Below, piece by piece: positions 44,014 through 54,894 of a stretch of DNA of 64,000 bases. The notes below the pieces were generated by a model. That model was not told where the DNA came from. It saw nothing but the letters and a program-made list of their open reading frames with translations, and made no database searches. Positions within the stretch are counted from its first letter, which is position 1, and each line of letters opens with the position of its first letter. Source of the DNA: Ligustrum vulgare. Lineage: Eukaryota > Streptophyta > Magnoliopsida > Lamiales > Oleaceae. Made by a program: the position numbers and the translations under genes. The stretch is from positions 38,861,241 to 38,925,240 of the forward strand of contig OY743186.1 of the NCBI GenBank assembly GCA_963555705.1, written 5' to 3'.

Positions 44014-45421
44014 GGATTAATAGTATATAACGTCCCTATCTTTGACATGTATTGTGCAAAATATCCCAATATTGTGATTTTTTACGCTGAACGTCCCAAC
44101 CTTTACATTTTCTTGTTGGAGACGTCATTTTCGTTATATTTAACCCTATTTCAAATTTAAATGAGGGGCATTTTTGTCCAATTTCATTTTTAATTCATTT
44201 CTTAAGGGTAATTGGCACAAAACGTTCATACGTTTGACACTCATTATGGAAAAACGTTCATACGTTCATTTTTTGGCGAATAATGTCCATACCTTTAGAT
44301 TTTCTTCCAGATTAGTCCCCAAATTTTACTTTTTTTTTCAATTTAGTCATTCCATATTTGATTTAAAGGTCCATTGTCTTCAAACGTGTAACTTTTGATC
44401 ACAACTCCGAATTGCACTCCGTTTTTTGCGTTGAACTCCAAATTCAACCATCTTTCTTATGATGTATCATGTGCTCATTTATTAAACATTTCGTTTTGAT
44501 TTTTGTATTGTAGATACTTATTTTATTAGGGCATTGTTGATTAACGTAAATTGATTTCTGTAAATTTTATTGAAACAGTGAAATTTTAATTTTAGTGTGT
44601 GTTCGACGGCCAGCGAAATTTATAAATTGGATTTATTTGAATTTTTTATTTTTATTTTTTTAAGGTAAAATATTTGGTTAAAAATTCGTTTAGCCCCTGT
44701 TTGAGCCATATTATAATTTCAAATCACTCAAACAGGGACTAAACATACCAATTTTTAACCAAATATTTTACTTTAAAAAAATAAAAATAAAAAGTCAAAT
44801 AAATCCAATTTAAAAATTCCTCTGACCGTCGAACACACACTAAAATTAAAATTTCACCGTTTCAATAAAATTTAGAGAAATCAATTTACGTTAATCAACG
44901 AGGCTCTAACAAAATAAGTATCTACAATACAAAAGTTAAAACTAAATGTTTAATAAATGAGCACATGATACATCATAAGAAAGATGATTGAATTTGGAGT
45001 TAAACTCAAAAAATTGAGTGCAATTCAAAATTGTAGATCAAAAATTATAAACGTTTGAAGACAATGACCTTTAAATCAAATACTGAATGACTAAATTGAA
45101 AAAAAAGTAAAATTTGGGGACTAATCTGCAATAAAATCTAAAGGTATGGACGTTATTCGCCAAAACATGAACGTAGGGACGTCTTTCCACAATGAATGTC
45201 AAACGTATGGACGTTTTGTGCCAATTATCATTAAGAAATGAATTAAAAATGGAATGGACAAAAATGCCCCTCATTTAAAGTTGAAATAGGGTTAAATATA
45301 ACGAAAATGACATCTCCAACAAGAAAATGTAAATGTTGGGACATTCGGCGTCAAAAATCACAACGTTGGGATGTTTTGCACAATACATGTCAAAAGTAGG
45401 GACGTTTTGTGCTATTAACCC
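44014..45421. mobile_element. Fold-back Mutator-like element: 1.4-kb near-complete inverted repeat
   Basis: Starts GGATTAATAG and ends CTATTAACCC (inverted: GGGTTAATAG), flanked by the perfect 9-bp TSD TTCTTAAAA (44005-44013, 45422-45430). Two arms of about 700 bp are inverted copies of each other along almost their full length. Examples are ACGTCCCTA at both ends, AAATGAGGGGCATTTTTGTCC against its complement near 45255, and TTTAGCCCCTGTTTGA against TCAAACAGGGACTAAA at the centre. The loop is only about 25 bases. No transposase. The 9-bp TSD and long TIRs point to a non-autonomous MULE. Confidence 0.87.
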
Positions 45422-45430
45422 TTCTTAAAA

Positions 45431-45883
45431 TAAGCCAAAACGTACCTTCCAAAAGTATATTTAGGGTAAAAATCCATAGAAGTTAAATAAGATGAAATAT
45501 ATGATTGAAAAATTGTATGATCCATAAAATATGTAGTTGAAATTAATTGTTAATTTTGATTTTTATAAAAATCTAGAGTAGATTATAAATGTTATCAATT
45601 CAGCTTAACAATGTCGATAGTTACATGAATCTTATAAATTGTTCGACGGCTAATAATAATAATTTATTTTGTTATTTTTGAGGTAAAATATATATGGTTT
45701 GAAAAAATGAAATGATAATAATTTTTGTTATAGTCAAGGCCGCCGAACAGGTGTTTAAGTTTAGAAGAAGTCAAAGTTCTCATTTCAGACATTTTAATTT
45801 CTAAACTGTTGAAATCTTAGACTATGACAAAGACGTCGAGAACGACCATTCAACCAAATAAAATATCGTTACAGAATAAAGAG
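45431..45883. other. Unassigned AT-rich DNA
   Basis: Nothing recognisable apart from a GTTCGACGGC word shared with the fold-back element. Confidence 0.4.
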
Positions 45884-46577
45884 TTTGTTTCGTGCAAAAT
45901 TGAAGTCTCGCTAACAATTAAAAGAATTCAGACGATGTGTACAAGGAACAATAACTTTTTGCGATGAAGTCCTACTAAGGAATGTTTATTTACGAAGATT
46001 AAAACTTCAAACGAAATGCCTCCTAAAACTACAAGGACATAGAAATGCAAATTAAACAAATTTTACAAGATAAAAAAGGAATGAAATTACATAATTATAT
46101 GTTTGAGAGTGATTGTTTGGGTTCATATCTCTATGTTTTCTTTTCCTTTTATAATCCACTAACAGTGTCCTCTGTCTCGCTCAAAAGTCATTTATTGCCC
46201 AGTAACTGTCAATTTTCCCCATGATAGATGATTTGTCAAATATCGCTGATATAATTGCTGCCATTACCCCCATTTTTCAACTGCCCATAATTGATATTTT
46301 TGGATCATAGAATGTGATAAGATTGTCCAGTAAATATTTAATAATTGTCGCTTTAGATGATAATAGGCTGCTTCATTCGCACAGGCCTTGAAAGCCTTCA
46401 AGCTTTGAGCAATACCGGACTTTCGGTCAATAATTTTGCCTTGGGCCTTTACGTGGACCCTTTGGGACCTATTCCTCGAACTCTCGGTCAATAATTTTGC
46501 CTTGGACCTTTACGTGGACCCTTTGGGACCTATTCCTCGAACTCCTACGCTAGGGGTATCATTTTTACATGTCAATA
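45884..46577 (-). repeat. Dispersed repeat, copy 2, with a ~62-bp tandem duplication
   Basis: Same ordered landmarks as 27347-28016, diverged. Within it, GGTCAATAATTTTGCCTTGG...CCTATTCCTCGAACT occurs twice in tandem (about 46425-46482 and 46486-46543) with one substitution, so the duplication is recent. Possible solo LTR; termini not proven. Confidence 0.5.
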
Positions 46578-46611
46578 GTGCTGGAGCTTCATATGACCCA
46601 AAACATCCACA

Positions 46612-46652
<41 letters not shown>
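46612..46652. repeat. (ATT)n microsatellite
   Basis: About 13 uninterrupted ATT units followed by AT-rich sequence. Confidence 0.97.
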
Positions 46653-46654
<2 letters not shown>

Positions 46655-46659
46655 TTTGG

Positions 46660-47325
46660 CATTTTTCAGAAAGAAAAGAAAAAAAAAAATTATTAATAAA
46701 GCTAAACTTTGGCTTATTTAATTTTTAATCTTTAAGAATAGAAAGTGTGTCAAGACGTTATTCGATAAATGTCTTTTGCAATCCCTCAACAAACTAATTA
46801 TGAATTAAAAAATGGAACCGGTCATATCTTTGACTTCAGAGGAACGAGTTGTTGAAATTTAAATTCCAGTAGGGAAGAACGAAATAATTTTGTTTATAGA
46901 TGCTATTTTTTAATAATTTGCATCTTCGTGATGGTAGTTGGCCATTACAAAATTTTATTTTCAATAAAATACATTGTTCATGTAGCCATCAAGCACTACT
47001 TTCTTCACGCCAAATCTTTGAAATAAGATGATTTAACCCCTATTTGAACCTCTCATTTTAAAAAGTTTATTTGAAAAAATAATTTTTGAAGAGTGATTTC
47101 TAGGAGAATATATGGTTAAAAATATGAAATCTTTTATGAGTTTATGTGTAATATTATTTTATTGACAAATTTGTGGTTGAAAAGAAGAAATAGAAAAATG
47201 TATTTTATTTATAACGAGTATACATTGTTTTTTTGTTTTTTGTTGGAATCTAATTAATGTATTCATTTATCAAACTTTCAAGTGTCTATTTTTTAATAAA
47301 ATGAAGAAGTGCAACAAATGTTGTA
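46660..47325. other. Unassigned AT-rich DNA
   Basis: No ORF or element boundary recognised. Confidence 0.4.
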
Positions 47326-47330
47326 TTATA

Positions 47331-47880
47331 GAATCCCGCATTGGACATGTTAAAGTTAGCTAGTCATATAAACAAAAAAAATAGATGTTAAATGACACAT
47401 ATACATGTTAAAATTAACTATTACTAATTGCTACATTGGATGTATTAACTTTTTGCTAAATTCAAAAATAATTGATTATTTATTTTTAAAATAACAAAAA
47501 CTTATATATCAATATGATACTCATATTGAAGATCTCATTAAATTATATAATATTAAAAAATCAACAAAGACTTTTTTTTTTTTATCGACATTAAAGAAAA
47601 TTACGAATGAAGAAAAAGAATAAAATGAATAAATGAGGTATTGAGTAGGTGGGTGGGTGTTAGGGGTAGGGTGAAATACAACGCTTTAATTAGAGAACTT
47701 TAAATATAAAAATGTTATGTCACATATTAAAACATTATTTAGATTTGACAAGAAAGTTAACATGTGATTAAAAAGATTCTCATAACATGTGTTTTAACAT
47801 ATTCAATGTAGGTATTATTTCAACAACTTTCTAATTTATTCTATTAATATCTACTTTAACATGTCCAATGCGGATGCTCC
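47331..47880. mobile_element. MITE-like inverted-repeat element
   Basis: About 550 bp. Left end CCGCATTGGACATGTTAAAG; right end inward GAGCATCCGCATTGGACATG followed by TTAAAG. The 20-plus-bp inverted repeat is near-perfect from CCGCATTGG onward, and internal copies of CATGTTAAA recur. A TSD was not found, so the superfamily is open (GAGCATCC-type termini occur in several plant MITEs). Confidence 0.6.
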
Positions 47881-47989
47881 TAACGAGTTTTAATTCGCTA
47901 TCTCCAATTACGTATCTCAATAATTTAATTCAAAATTTGATTATGTGTTAATATTTAGTTGGACAACTATAGAAATAAGTAATTAGGGA

Positions 47990-48672
47990 TGTTGAGATCA
48001 TACCCGAAATGTGACGCGTTGGGCCACCAGTAAGGGCCCAATAAGGGTCCACGAACTTTAACCCATGATTAGAAGTTTAAGGCATCCCCCTGGGCCACTA
48101 GCTGAGGTGGAAAGGCACAGGAGCCCCTCCGAACGAACTGGTTTGTATCTAGCAGAGGCGCTTTATGCTTAGCCGAGGTGTTTACAGCAGCACCTCGGAT
48201 GTAAGGATGAGACAGGGCATGGAGTCAGAGATGTGACACTACCTTTACCAAGATGTGATAGACGTCCATCCCCTACGAAATGTAGCAATGATTACGGTCA
48301 AAAAGCAAGGTTGTCACCTCCAAGAGCTAGGGTGAAGACAAGTGTAAAGTATGCCACGTGTCATGATCCGAAACAACGAGTTCCTCTATAAATATGGCAC
48401 TCCTCCGGCCTGGTAAAGGGTTAGCATTTTTACTCTCTTAACTAAATATTTACTCTTACTCCCTTTTCTCTCTTTTACGCATTAATATTTCCCGCACTCA
48501 AATTATACTTGCTTGACATTGCCGCTGACTTTGGAATCGGAGTGCAAACGGGAGCCACCTCGACCCCCTTTGCAAACTGATCGTTTGTCATAGTGCGCAG
48601 AAGATCCACGTGTTCAAGAGGGAGGAGCTGAGACGTGTTAGTCCAAAGTCCAGCCGGATTTTGTGGTCAACA
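47990..48672 (+). repeat. 5' LTR of the Tat element
   Basis: 683 bp, TGTTGAGATCA ... GTGGTCAACA, preceded by AGGGA (candidate TSD, 47985-47989). TATA box TATAAATA at 48387-48394. Words like 'gccgaggtg' and 'acctcgga' recur in U3. Confidence 0.9.
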
Positions 48673-48674
48673 TT

Positions 48675-48691
48675 TTGGCGCCGTATGTGGG
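48675..48691 (+). other. Primer-binding site of the Tat element
   Basis: TTGGCGCCGTATGTGGG, two bases after the 5' LTR. It closely resembles the TGGCGCCGTCTGTGGG primer site common in plant Tat/Ogre/Athila-type elements. Confidence 0.85.
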
Positions 48692-48739
48692 AAGCCATAC
48701 TGCTAACCACGAAAACACATGATGAAAAACCACACATAG

Positions 48740-49060
48740 AAAGGAAGTCCTGAAAAAGGGTGGGTAATCTCTTGCAAAAGAGCGGAGAACTTAAAGCTTT
48801 GAAATATAAGTTTGGTAACCTTGAAAAAGGTAGAAGGCTTTGAAATATAAGTTGGGTAACCTTGAAAAAGGTAGAAAGCTTTGAAATACAAGTTTATTCA
48901 CCTTGAAAAAAGGCTTGAAACTTTGAAACATAAGTTTAACAACCTTGAAAAAGGTTTAAAACTTTGAAATACAAGTTTATTCACCTTGAAAAAAGGCTTA
49001 AAACTTTAAAACATAAGTTTACCAACCTTGAAAAAGGCTCGGAGATAGAAGTCTATCTAT
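48740..49060 (+). repeat. Leader tandem repeats of the Tat element
   Basis: Four to six diverged copies of a ~58-60-bp unit containing ACCTTGAAAAAGG and CTTTGAAATATAAGTTT. Non-coding leader between primer site and gag. Confidence 0.8.
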
Positions 49061-49100
49061 ACTTGAAAGATAAACTAAAACCAAGAAATCTCTTTGAAGC

Positions 49101-51066
49101 ATGAACGAAAGCGATGGCGATATTAACCCCCGTAGGGGTAGAAATGACCAGCATAACGAGGAGGAGGTTCCTCAAGGGCCTCATGCGAATGCCAATGAGG
49201 GGGCGGCACAACCTAACCCACCACGCCGGCACCGTAATCGTCGTATGTTGCGAGATATGACTCGCATGGCGGCCCAAATGCTGGAAATGAAGAAGCAGCA
49301 GATAGAACAAACTGTCGCAATGAATGCCTACATGGCCAGAGGGTATGTCGGGAACGAGCCCATGATTCCTCCACAATATCCACAACCACATTACTTACCA
49401 TCCGAGGATGCCACTGCCTCGTATTATTATCAAGATCCACAGGCATATGCAGAGGTGGAATCCGAGCCCTTCTACTAGGAAGGCTCGGAGCACGAAGCAC
49501 ATGTAGAGCAAGACCAGCTCCCAGCTAGACATAGGGAGGCCTCACCCGCAAAATCTGGCAGTGTCTTCAGCCGGATAGGAGGACTATTCAGAGGCAGGCA
49601 AGGAGGTCGGAACATTGCAGCTGATCCTAGAAATAGGCGGGAGCAACGCGCTGAAGAATCCTTGTCGCAGAGTCAAATGCATATAGACCAACATGGTACG
49701 GGGGCAGAAAGGTTAGCTCCCACGCATGAGCCTAGGAATAGACAGGAAAGGAGAGCCGAAGCAGTTTAGACCAAATCTCGTAACGAGTTACCAACCCCTG
49801 CAAGGCCGAACTACGGTCGCGTTTTGCCACCACAAAGGCAGGAGTACGCTCCGCCACCTTATGACCAATATCGTGACCAAATGTACTCCGGTCACGACGA
49901 GAACAGCGAACTTCCGTCATACGAGCTGGATGACGACGAGGAAATAAGTCCTTTCACAGAGGGTCTCCGTAGGTGCCCAGTGCCTCATGACTTCGAAATG
50001 CCAGAAATAGCAAAATATTCTGGCCGAGGTGATCCAGACGATCACCTGTTAAACTACCGTGCTAGCATGGAAATAGCCGGGGCCACTCCGGCACTGAAAT
50101 GCAAAGCCTTGGCACCCTTGAGGGGAGTGCGATACGATGGTATAAAAAACTCCCCCTTAGCAGCATCCACAGTTTGAGAGATTTGAAAACGGCCTTTAAG
50201 AATGACTTTGTATCCTCTAGGCCTGGCCAACTCCCACTCCAACGCCTTCAGGATCTGAGGCAAGGAAGGGACGAATCTCTGAAAAGTTACCTAGCTCGGT
50301 TTACTGAAGAGATGCACATTTGCGAAAATATCACTGAGGCAGAGATGTTTTCCGCTTTGAAAGGGGCCTGGATATGACCAGCATATTCAGGAGGGATGTC
50401 CGAAGCAGGAAACCAAGGGATTACAATGCCCTCGTAGACCTGATGAAGGAAGATATTGTATCAGAAGAAATGGCAAGGGTCAGGGACAACCACCCCCAAG
50501 GAAGATACAATCTTGGGTATTCTAATGAGGCAAACCTCAAGAAAGGAGGAAACAAGGATAGGATCGGCAGCAACCGAGATGGAGCGCCGCGTTCGTATCC
50601 GGGGACAAGATCTAGCTTTGCAGCAGAAATCACATAAGCTATCCCTCACTTGCGCTCCAACACCCCTTCTCAAAATCCTCCCACAGCTCAAGGAAGGATG
50701 GAAAGTGACCGAAGTGGGAAACAGCCCATGATTGGGGCTTACTGCGCCTACCACAAGTATTACGGTCACGCAACAGAAGATTGTAGAGAAATCCACATGT
50801 TAGCTGACCAAAAGGCGCAGGGGAGAAGGGGAAGTGACTTCTCCTCCGACACGGGGAGAACTCAAAAATTCAGTGGTCAGAAGTTCAACCGAGCTGATAG
50901 GAGAGCTCCGTGGAAGAACTCAACTAAAGAAAGGATTGACAATCGTCAAAGAGACAGGAACAAGGGTCAGGATACCGCCTCGGCGCATGCTAAAGATACA
51001 CGGGAACCACCTGTGCCTGTGGCCGACCTCCCTATTTGTGAAATCGACACAATATTGGGGGGGCCT
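49101..51066 (+). pseudogene. Tat element gag
   Basis: Starts at 49101 with an acidic/Arg-rich region (49101-49478, ending in a stop that looks like a single mutation). It continues with an Arg-rich spacer and PYDQYRDQMYSG (49824-50177). The gag core (WYKKLPLSSIHSLRDLKTAF, then LQRLQDLRQGRDESLKSYLA) is at 50099-50377, followed by 50374-50637. The zinc-finger region YCAYHKYYGHATEDCREIH is at 50650-51066. At least two frameshifts and two stops. The frame is interrupted at EIDTILGG by a solo LTR and resumes at 53108 as PGGSTNNSKKRYIREVK. Confidence 0.88.
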
Positions 51067-51579
51067 TGTGACGACCCGAATTCTTTTCCATTCGAGTGCC
51101 ACTAAAAGTGACTCATATCATATTATCGAGACTTAAATAGTAATGTAAAATTATTCAAAAGAATAATTAGAATCCCATAATTTTATTTGTGAATAAAAAT
51201 AGAACATAATTTTCTTACATAAAGTTCAACATAATTATCTCATCAATCTTAACCACTTTTGCCACTTCCATGTTGACCGCCTCGAACCTTCAATTATCTG
51301 AAAATGGTAAATATCGTGGAGTGAGATTTATAAAATCCCAGTAAGTATACCAAGCATAAATTTTCTTTTGAAAGCATATGGATCATTTTCATCATAACAT
51401 ATGATAGGATCGAAATACTCATAAACATAGGGAGACACAAGAATTTTACCGAACTTAAATGGCAAGAATTCTTATGTGTAGCGCTACTAAACTCCGGTCC
51501 CCTTAGCATAATCATAAACATATCATATGGAACCCATAACAATCTTGTGAGATTGATTTCATAGCAATGATCCAAACAT

Positions 51580-52100
51580 TTTCATAAAAACATAAGATAT
51601 ACTTACTTGTCATAAAAACATACTTACTTTTCATAAAAACATAAGGTGTATTTACCTTTCATAAAAACATACTTACTTTTCATAAAAACATAAGATATAC
51701 TTACTTGTCATAAAAACATACTTACTTTTCATAAAAACATAAGGTGTATTTACCTTTCATAAAAACATACTTACTTTTCATAAAAACATAAGATATACTT
51801 ACTTGTCATAAAAACATACTTACTTTTCATAAAAACATAAGGTGTATTTACCTTTCATAAAAACATACTTACTTTTCATAAAAACATAAGATATACTTAC
51901 TTGTCATAAAAACATACTTACTTTTCATAAAAACATAAGGTGTATTTACCTTTCATAAAAACATACTTACTTTTCATAAAAACATAAGATATACTTACTT
52001 GTCATAAAAACATACTTACTTTTCATAAAAACATAAGGTGTATTTACCTTTCATAAAAACATACTTACTTTTCATAAAAACATAAGATATACTTACCTTT
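51580..52100. repeat. 98-bp tandem array inside the solo LTR
   Basis: AAGATATACTTACTTGTC recurs at exactly 98-bp steps (51594, 51692, 51790, 51888, 51986, then a last partial at 52084). Each unit is itself four ~24-bp variants of CATAAAAACATACTTACTTTT. Copies are almost identical, so the amplification is recent. Confidence 0.95.
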
Positions 52101-52326
52101 TAAAAGATTAAAATGAAGTGTAGTAGTAAATGGACCAAAACTTTCTTGACCACCTTGAATTTCTCTTACTTGTGGATTTTGTCAAGAGATTGGAAATAAG
52201 TGTATATGTGTAGAGTTGTGTGTAAAAGAGATGGGTTTAAATAGATGTATAAAGTTGGCATATTGTAAACATAATCATTCAATTCTATTAATTTTAACAC
52301 ATCCTTTTCTTAAAATAAAGCACCAT

Positions 52327-52812
52327 TCATATACTTTTCCATATTTATACAAATAATATGCTCTTCATGATTATATATAATGGAGTCTTATCAATCATTC
52401 ATATACTTTTCCATATTTATACAAATATTATGCTCTTCATGATTATATATAATGGAGTCTTATCAATCATTCATATACTTTTCCATATTTATACAAATAT
52501 TATGCTCTTCATGATTATATATAATGGAGTATATAAATCATTCATATACTTTTCCATATTTATACAAATATTATGCTCTTCATGATTATATATAATGGAG
52601 TATATAAATCATTCATATACTTTTCCATATTTATACAAATATTATGCTCTTCATGATTACATATAATGGAGTCTTATCAATCATTCATATACTTTTCCAT
52701 ATTTATACAAATATTATGCTCTTCATGATTATATATAATGGAGTATATAAATCATTCATATACTTTTCCATATTTATACAAATATTATGCTCTTCATGAT
52801 TACATATAATGG
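52327..52812. repeat. ~72-bp tandem array inside the solo LTR
   Basis: About seven copies of CATTCATATACTTTTCCATA...ATGCTCTTCATGATTA. Two unit variants (GGAGTCTTATCAATCA and GGAGTATATAAATCA) are interleaved in blocks, showing higher-order duplication. Confidence 0.95.
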
Positions 52813-53283
52813 AACCTCTCATGCTTGCATATATTTTCTTAATTTAAATAATAAAAGTAATTTTTGTACAAATAAATATTGGGATAACATTGAATTAAGT
52901 ACTTAGACTTAATATACTTTAAATCAAGAGAATGGAGATATTTTTAGAAATTCGGAATTTAATTTAAAATCGAACGATCTCGATTATTTCTTGACTTGGC
53001 TATACGAATACGTCGTGGCGTTAACTTAATAAAAATGGGTGAAATAGTAGCGACACGATTTTCTATTAAAATAATTATTAATCGCGTAAAAATTCTTGGT
53101 CGCTACAGGCCCCATCCAGGTGGGAGCACAAACAACTCCAAAAAGAGGTACATCAGAGAGGTCAAGTAGCCCGCCAACGTGAATTACCATATCCATTCGC
53201 ACCCTGTTGGGGTGCCTCGGACATAATCTATCACATTTACTCAAGACGATGCCATTGGGGTACACTTCCCACACAATGATGCG

Positions 53284-54108
53284 TTGGTTATCAGGGTAGT
53301 GGTGACAAGGAATGAGTTATCACGAATGATGGTGGATGATGGCGCCTCGGTAAATGTAATTTACGGGGTAACTTTCAATAAAATGGGGATCAGCACTCCA
53401 CTTATCCCAGTCCCGAATCCAATTTATGGATTCACCGGGGATAGCATAACCCCCAGGGAGTCTATAACCCTTATGACTGAAGTAGGGCAAGCACCAACTC
53501 TTTCCAGAATCCCCATGGAATTTTTGATTGTGGACAAAATCTCCTCCTATCATGGCTCAATTGGGAGGCCCGGTCTCATTGACTTGAGGGCTATAACGCA
53601 TACGAAATACATTTGCATGAAGTTCCCCATGGAGCACGGCGTTGCAACTGTAAGGGGAAGCCAAACTGAATCGCGGGTCTGCTACACAAATGCAATACGA
53701 AAATTTCAAGATCGAAGCTTGAACATGATCAGTGATGTAGCCATGGCCGAGGCCACTCCAGGCCCTGAAAGATTGGGTGAAAGGCCTTCTGGAAATAAGG
53801 ATGTTACAATGACACTGGAAGAGGATTTAGCAGATCTAGACCAAAGAATGGCGGGTGATAATTGCTCCACCCCGGCCGAAAGGTTAGAATGCTTCGGTGT
53901 AGACCCACTTGATCCAATCAAGGAATTGCAGATCGGATTGGACTCACCGACCGAATACAAGATTCAATTGAAGAGCTTCTTACTTCAAAACCTCGATGTA
54001 TTCGCATGGAATCAGGGTGACATGGTTGGGATCGATCCAAAAGAGGCTGCCATAGACACCAACTGGATCCCCGAAGCCCTGGGCATGGGCAGAAGAGAAG
54101 GCCCATGA
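53284..54108 (+). pseudogene. Tat element protease region
   Basis: 274-codon open frame. The aspartic protease site reads MMVDDGASVNVIYGVTFNKM (family: VDxGSSA.I), then YGFTGDSITPRESI, GRPGLIDLRAITHTKY and KFPMEHGVATVRGSQ. The C-terminal part LQNLDVFAWNQGDMVGIDPK leads to RT. It ends in a frameshift just before the RT start; the following frame overlaps it by four bases (ATGA). Confidence 0.85.
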
Positions 54109-54894
54109 GTCCTGACAAGTATGAGACCTTGAAAGACGAGGTCACAAAGCTATTGAAAAATAGCTTCATCAGAGAGTCCCGCTATCCGAAGTGGGTATCA
54201 AACCCTGTTTTGGTACAAAAACACAATGGGAAACTGAGGGTGTGTATTGATTTTTCCAACTTGAACCAAGCATGTCCTAAAGACAGCTTTCCATTACCTC
54301 GGATTGATCAGTTGGTCGAATCCACGGCAGGACATGAGCTGCTGAGCTTCATGGATGCTTACTCCGGGTACAATCAAATCCCCATGTGCGAATCGGACGA
54401 GGAGCATACTTCGTTTATTACATATAGAGGACTGTATTGCTACAGAGCTATGCCATCAGGCTTGAAAAATGCAGGAGCAACCTATCAGAGGCTGGTAAAC
54501 CGCATGTTTTCAGAACAATTAGGAAATACCATGGAGGTATATGTTGATGACATGCTGGTCAAAAGCATGGTCGCCACGGATCATATCTGCCATTTGTTAG
54601 AAGCCTTCATTGTTTTGAGGAAATATCGAATGAAGCTCAACCCAGGGAAGTGTGCTTTTGGAGTAGCATCTGGAAAATCTCTTGGGTTCATGATGAAGAA
54701 GAGGGGAATCGAAGCTAATCCCGATAAAATCAATGCTTTGTTAAACATGCAATCGCCTCGAAATCCAAAAGAAGTGCAAAGCTTAACGGGGAGAATTGCG
54801 GCCTTGAATCGATTCGTCTCAAAATCCACTAACAAATGCTCACCATTTCTCAAGGTCCTAAAGGGGGGGAAAGCGATTCCAATCCAAAAACTTG
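54105..54894 (+). pseudogene. Tat element reverse transcriptase (3'-truncated)
   Basis: Well preserved RT: LLKNSFIRESRYPKWVSNPV, KLRVCIDFSNLNQACPKDSF, FMDAYSGYNQIPMCESDEEH, LKNAGATYQRLVNRMF and an intact active site EVYVDDMLVKS. The connection region NPKEVQSLTGRIAALNRFV then FLKVLKGGKA follows. The domain breaks off where the family continues into RNase H; after 54895 the sequence is an unrelated repeat, although the frame happens to stay open to 54929. Confidence 0.9.

Larger units (their letters stand above)
51067..53107 (+). mobile_element. 2-kb solo LTR (Ty3/gypsy, possibly chromovirus) inserted in Tat gag
   Basis: 2041 bp from TGTGACGACCCGAATTC to CTTGGTCGCTACA, flanked by GGCCT (51062-51066) and GGCCC (53108-53112), a 5-bp TSD with one mismatch. 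Removing it and one TSD restores the gag reading frame. TGTGACGACCC ... CGCTACA ends and large size resemble LTRs of Tekay/Del-like chromoviruses; lineage is inferred from the ends only. No ORF, but two tandem arrays fill its middle. Confidence 0.85.

Noticed and set aside
44174..44398. Open frame similar to the one at 45071-45274
   Set aside because: The similarity is only because both lie on the two arms of the fold-back element; composition is not protein-like.
51580..52812. Regular repeats that could be mistaken for a CRISPR array
   Set aside because: Units are contiguous variants of each other without unique spacers, inside a plant LTR; this is a minisatellite.
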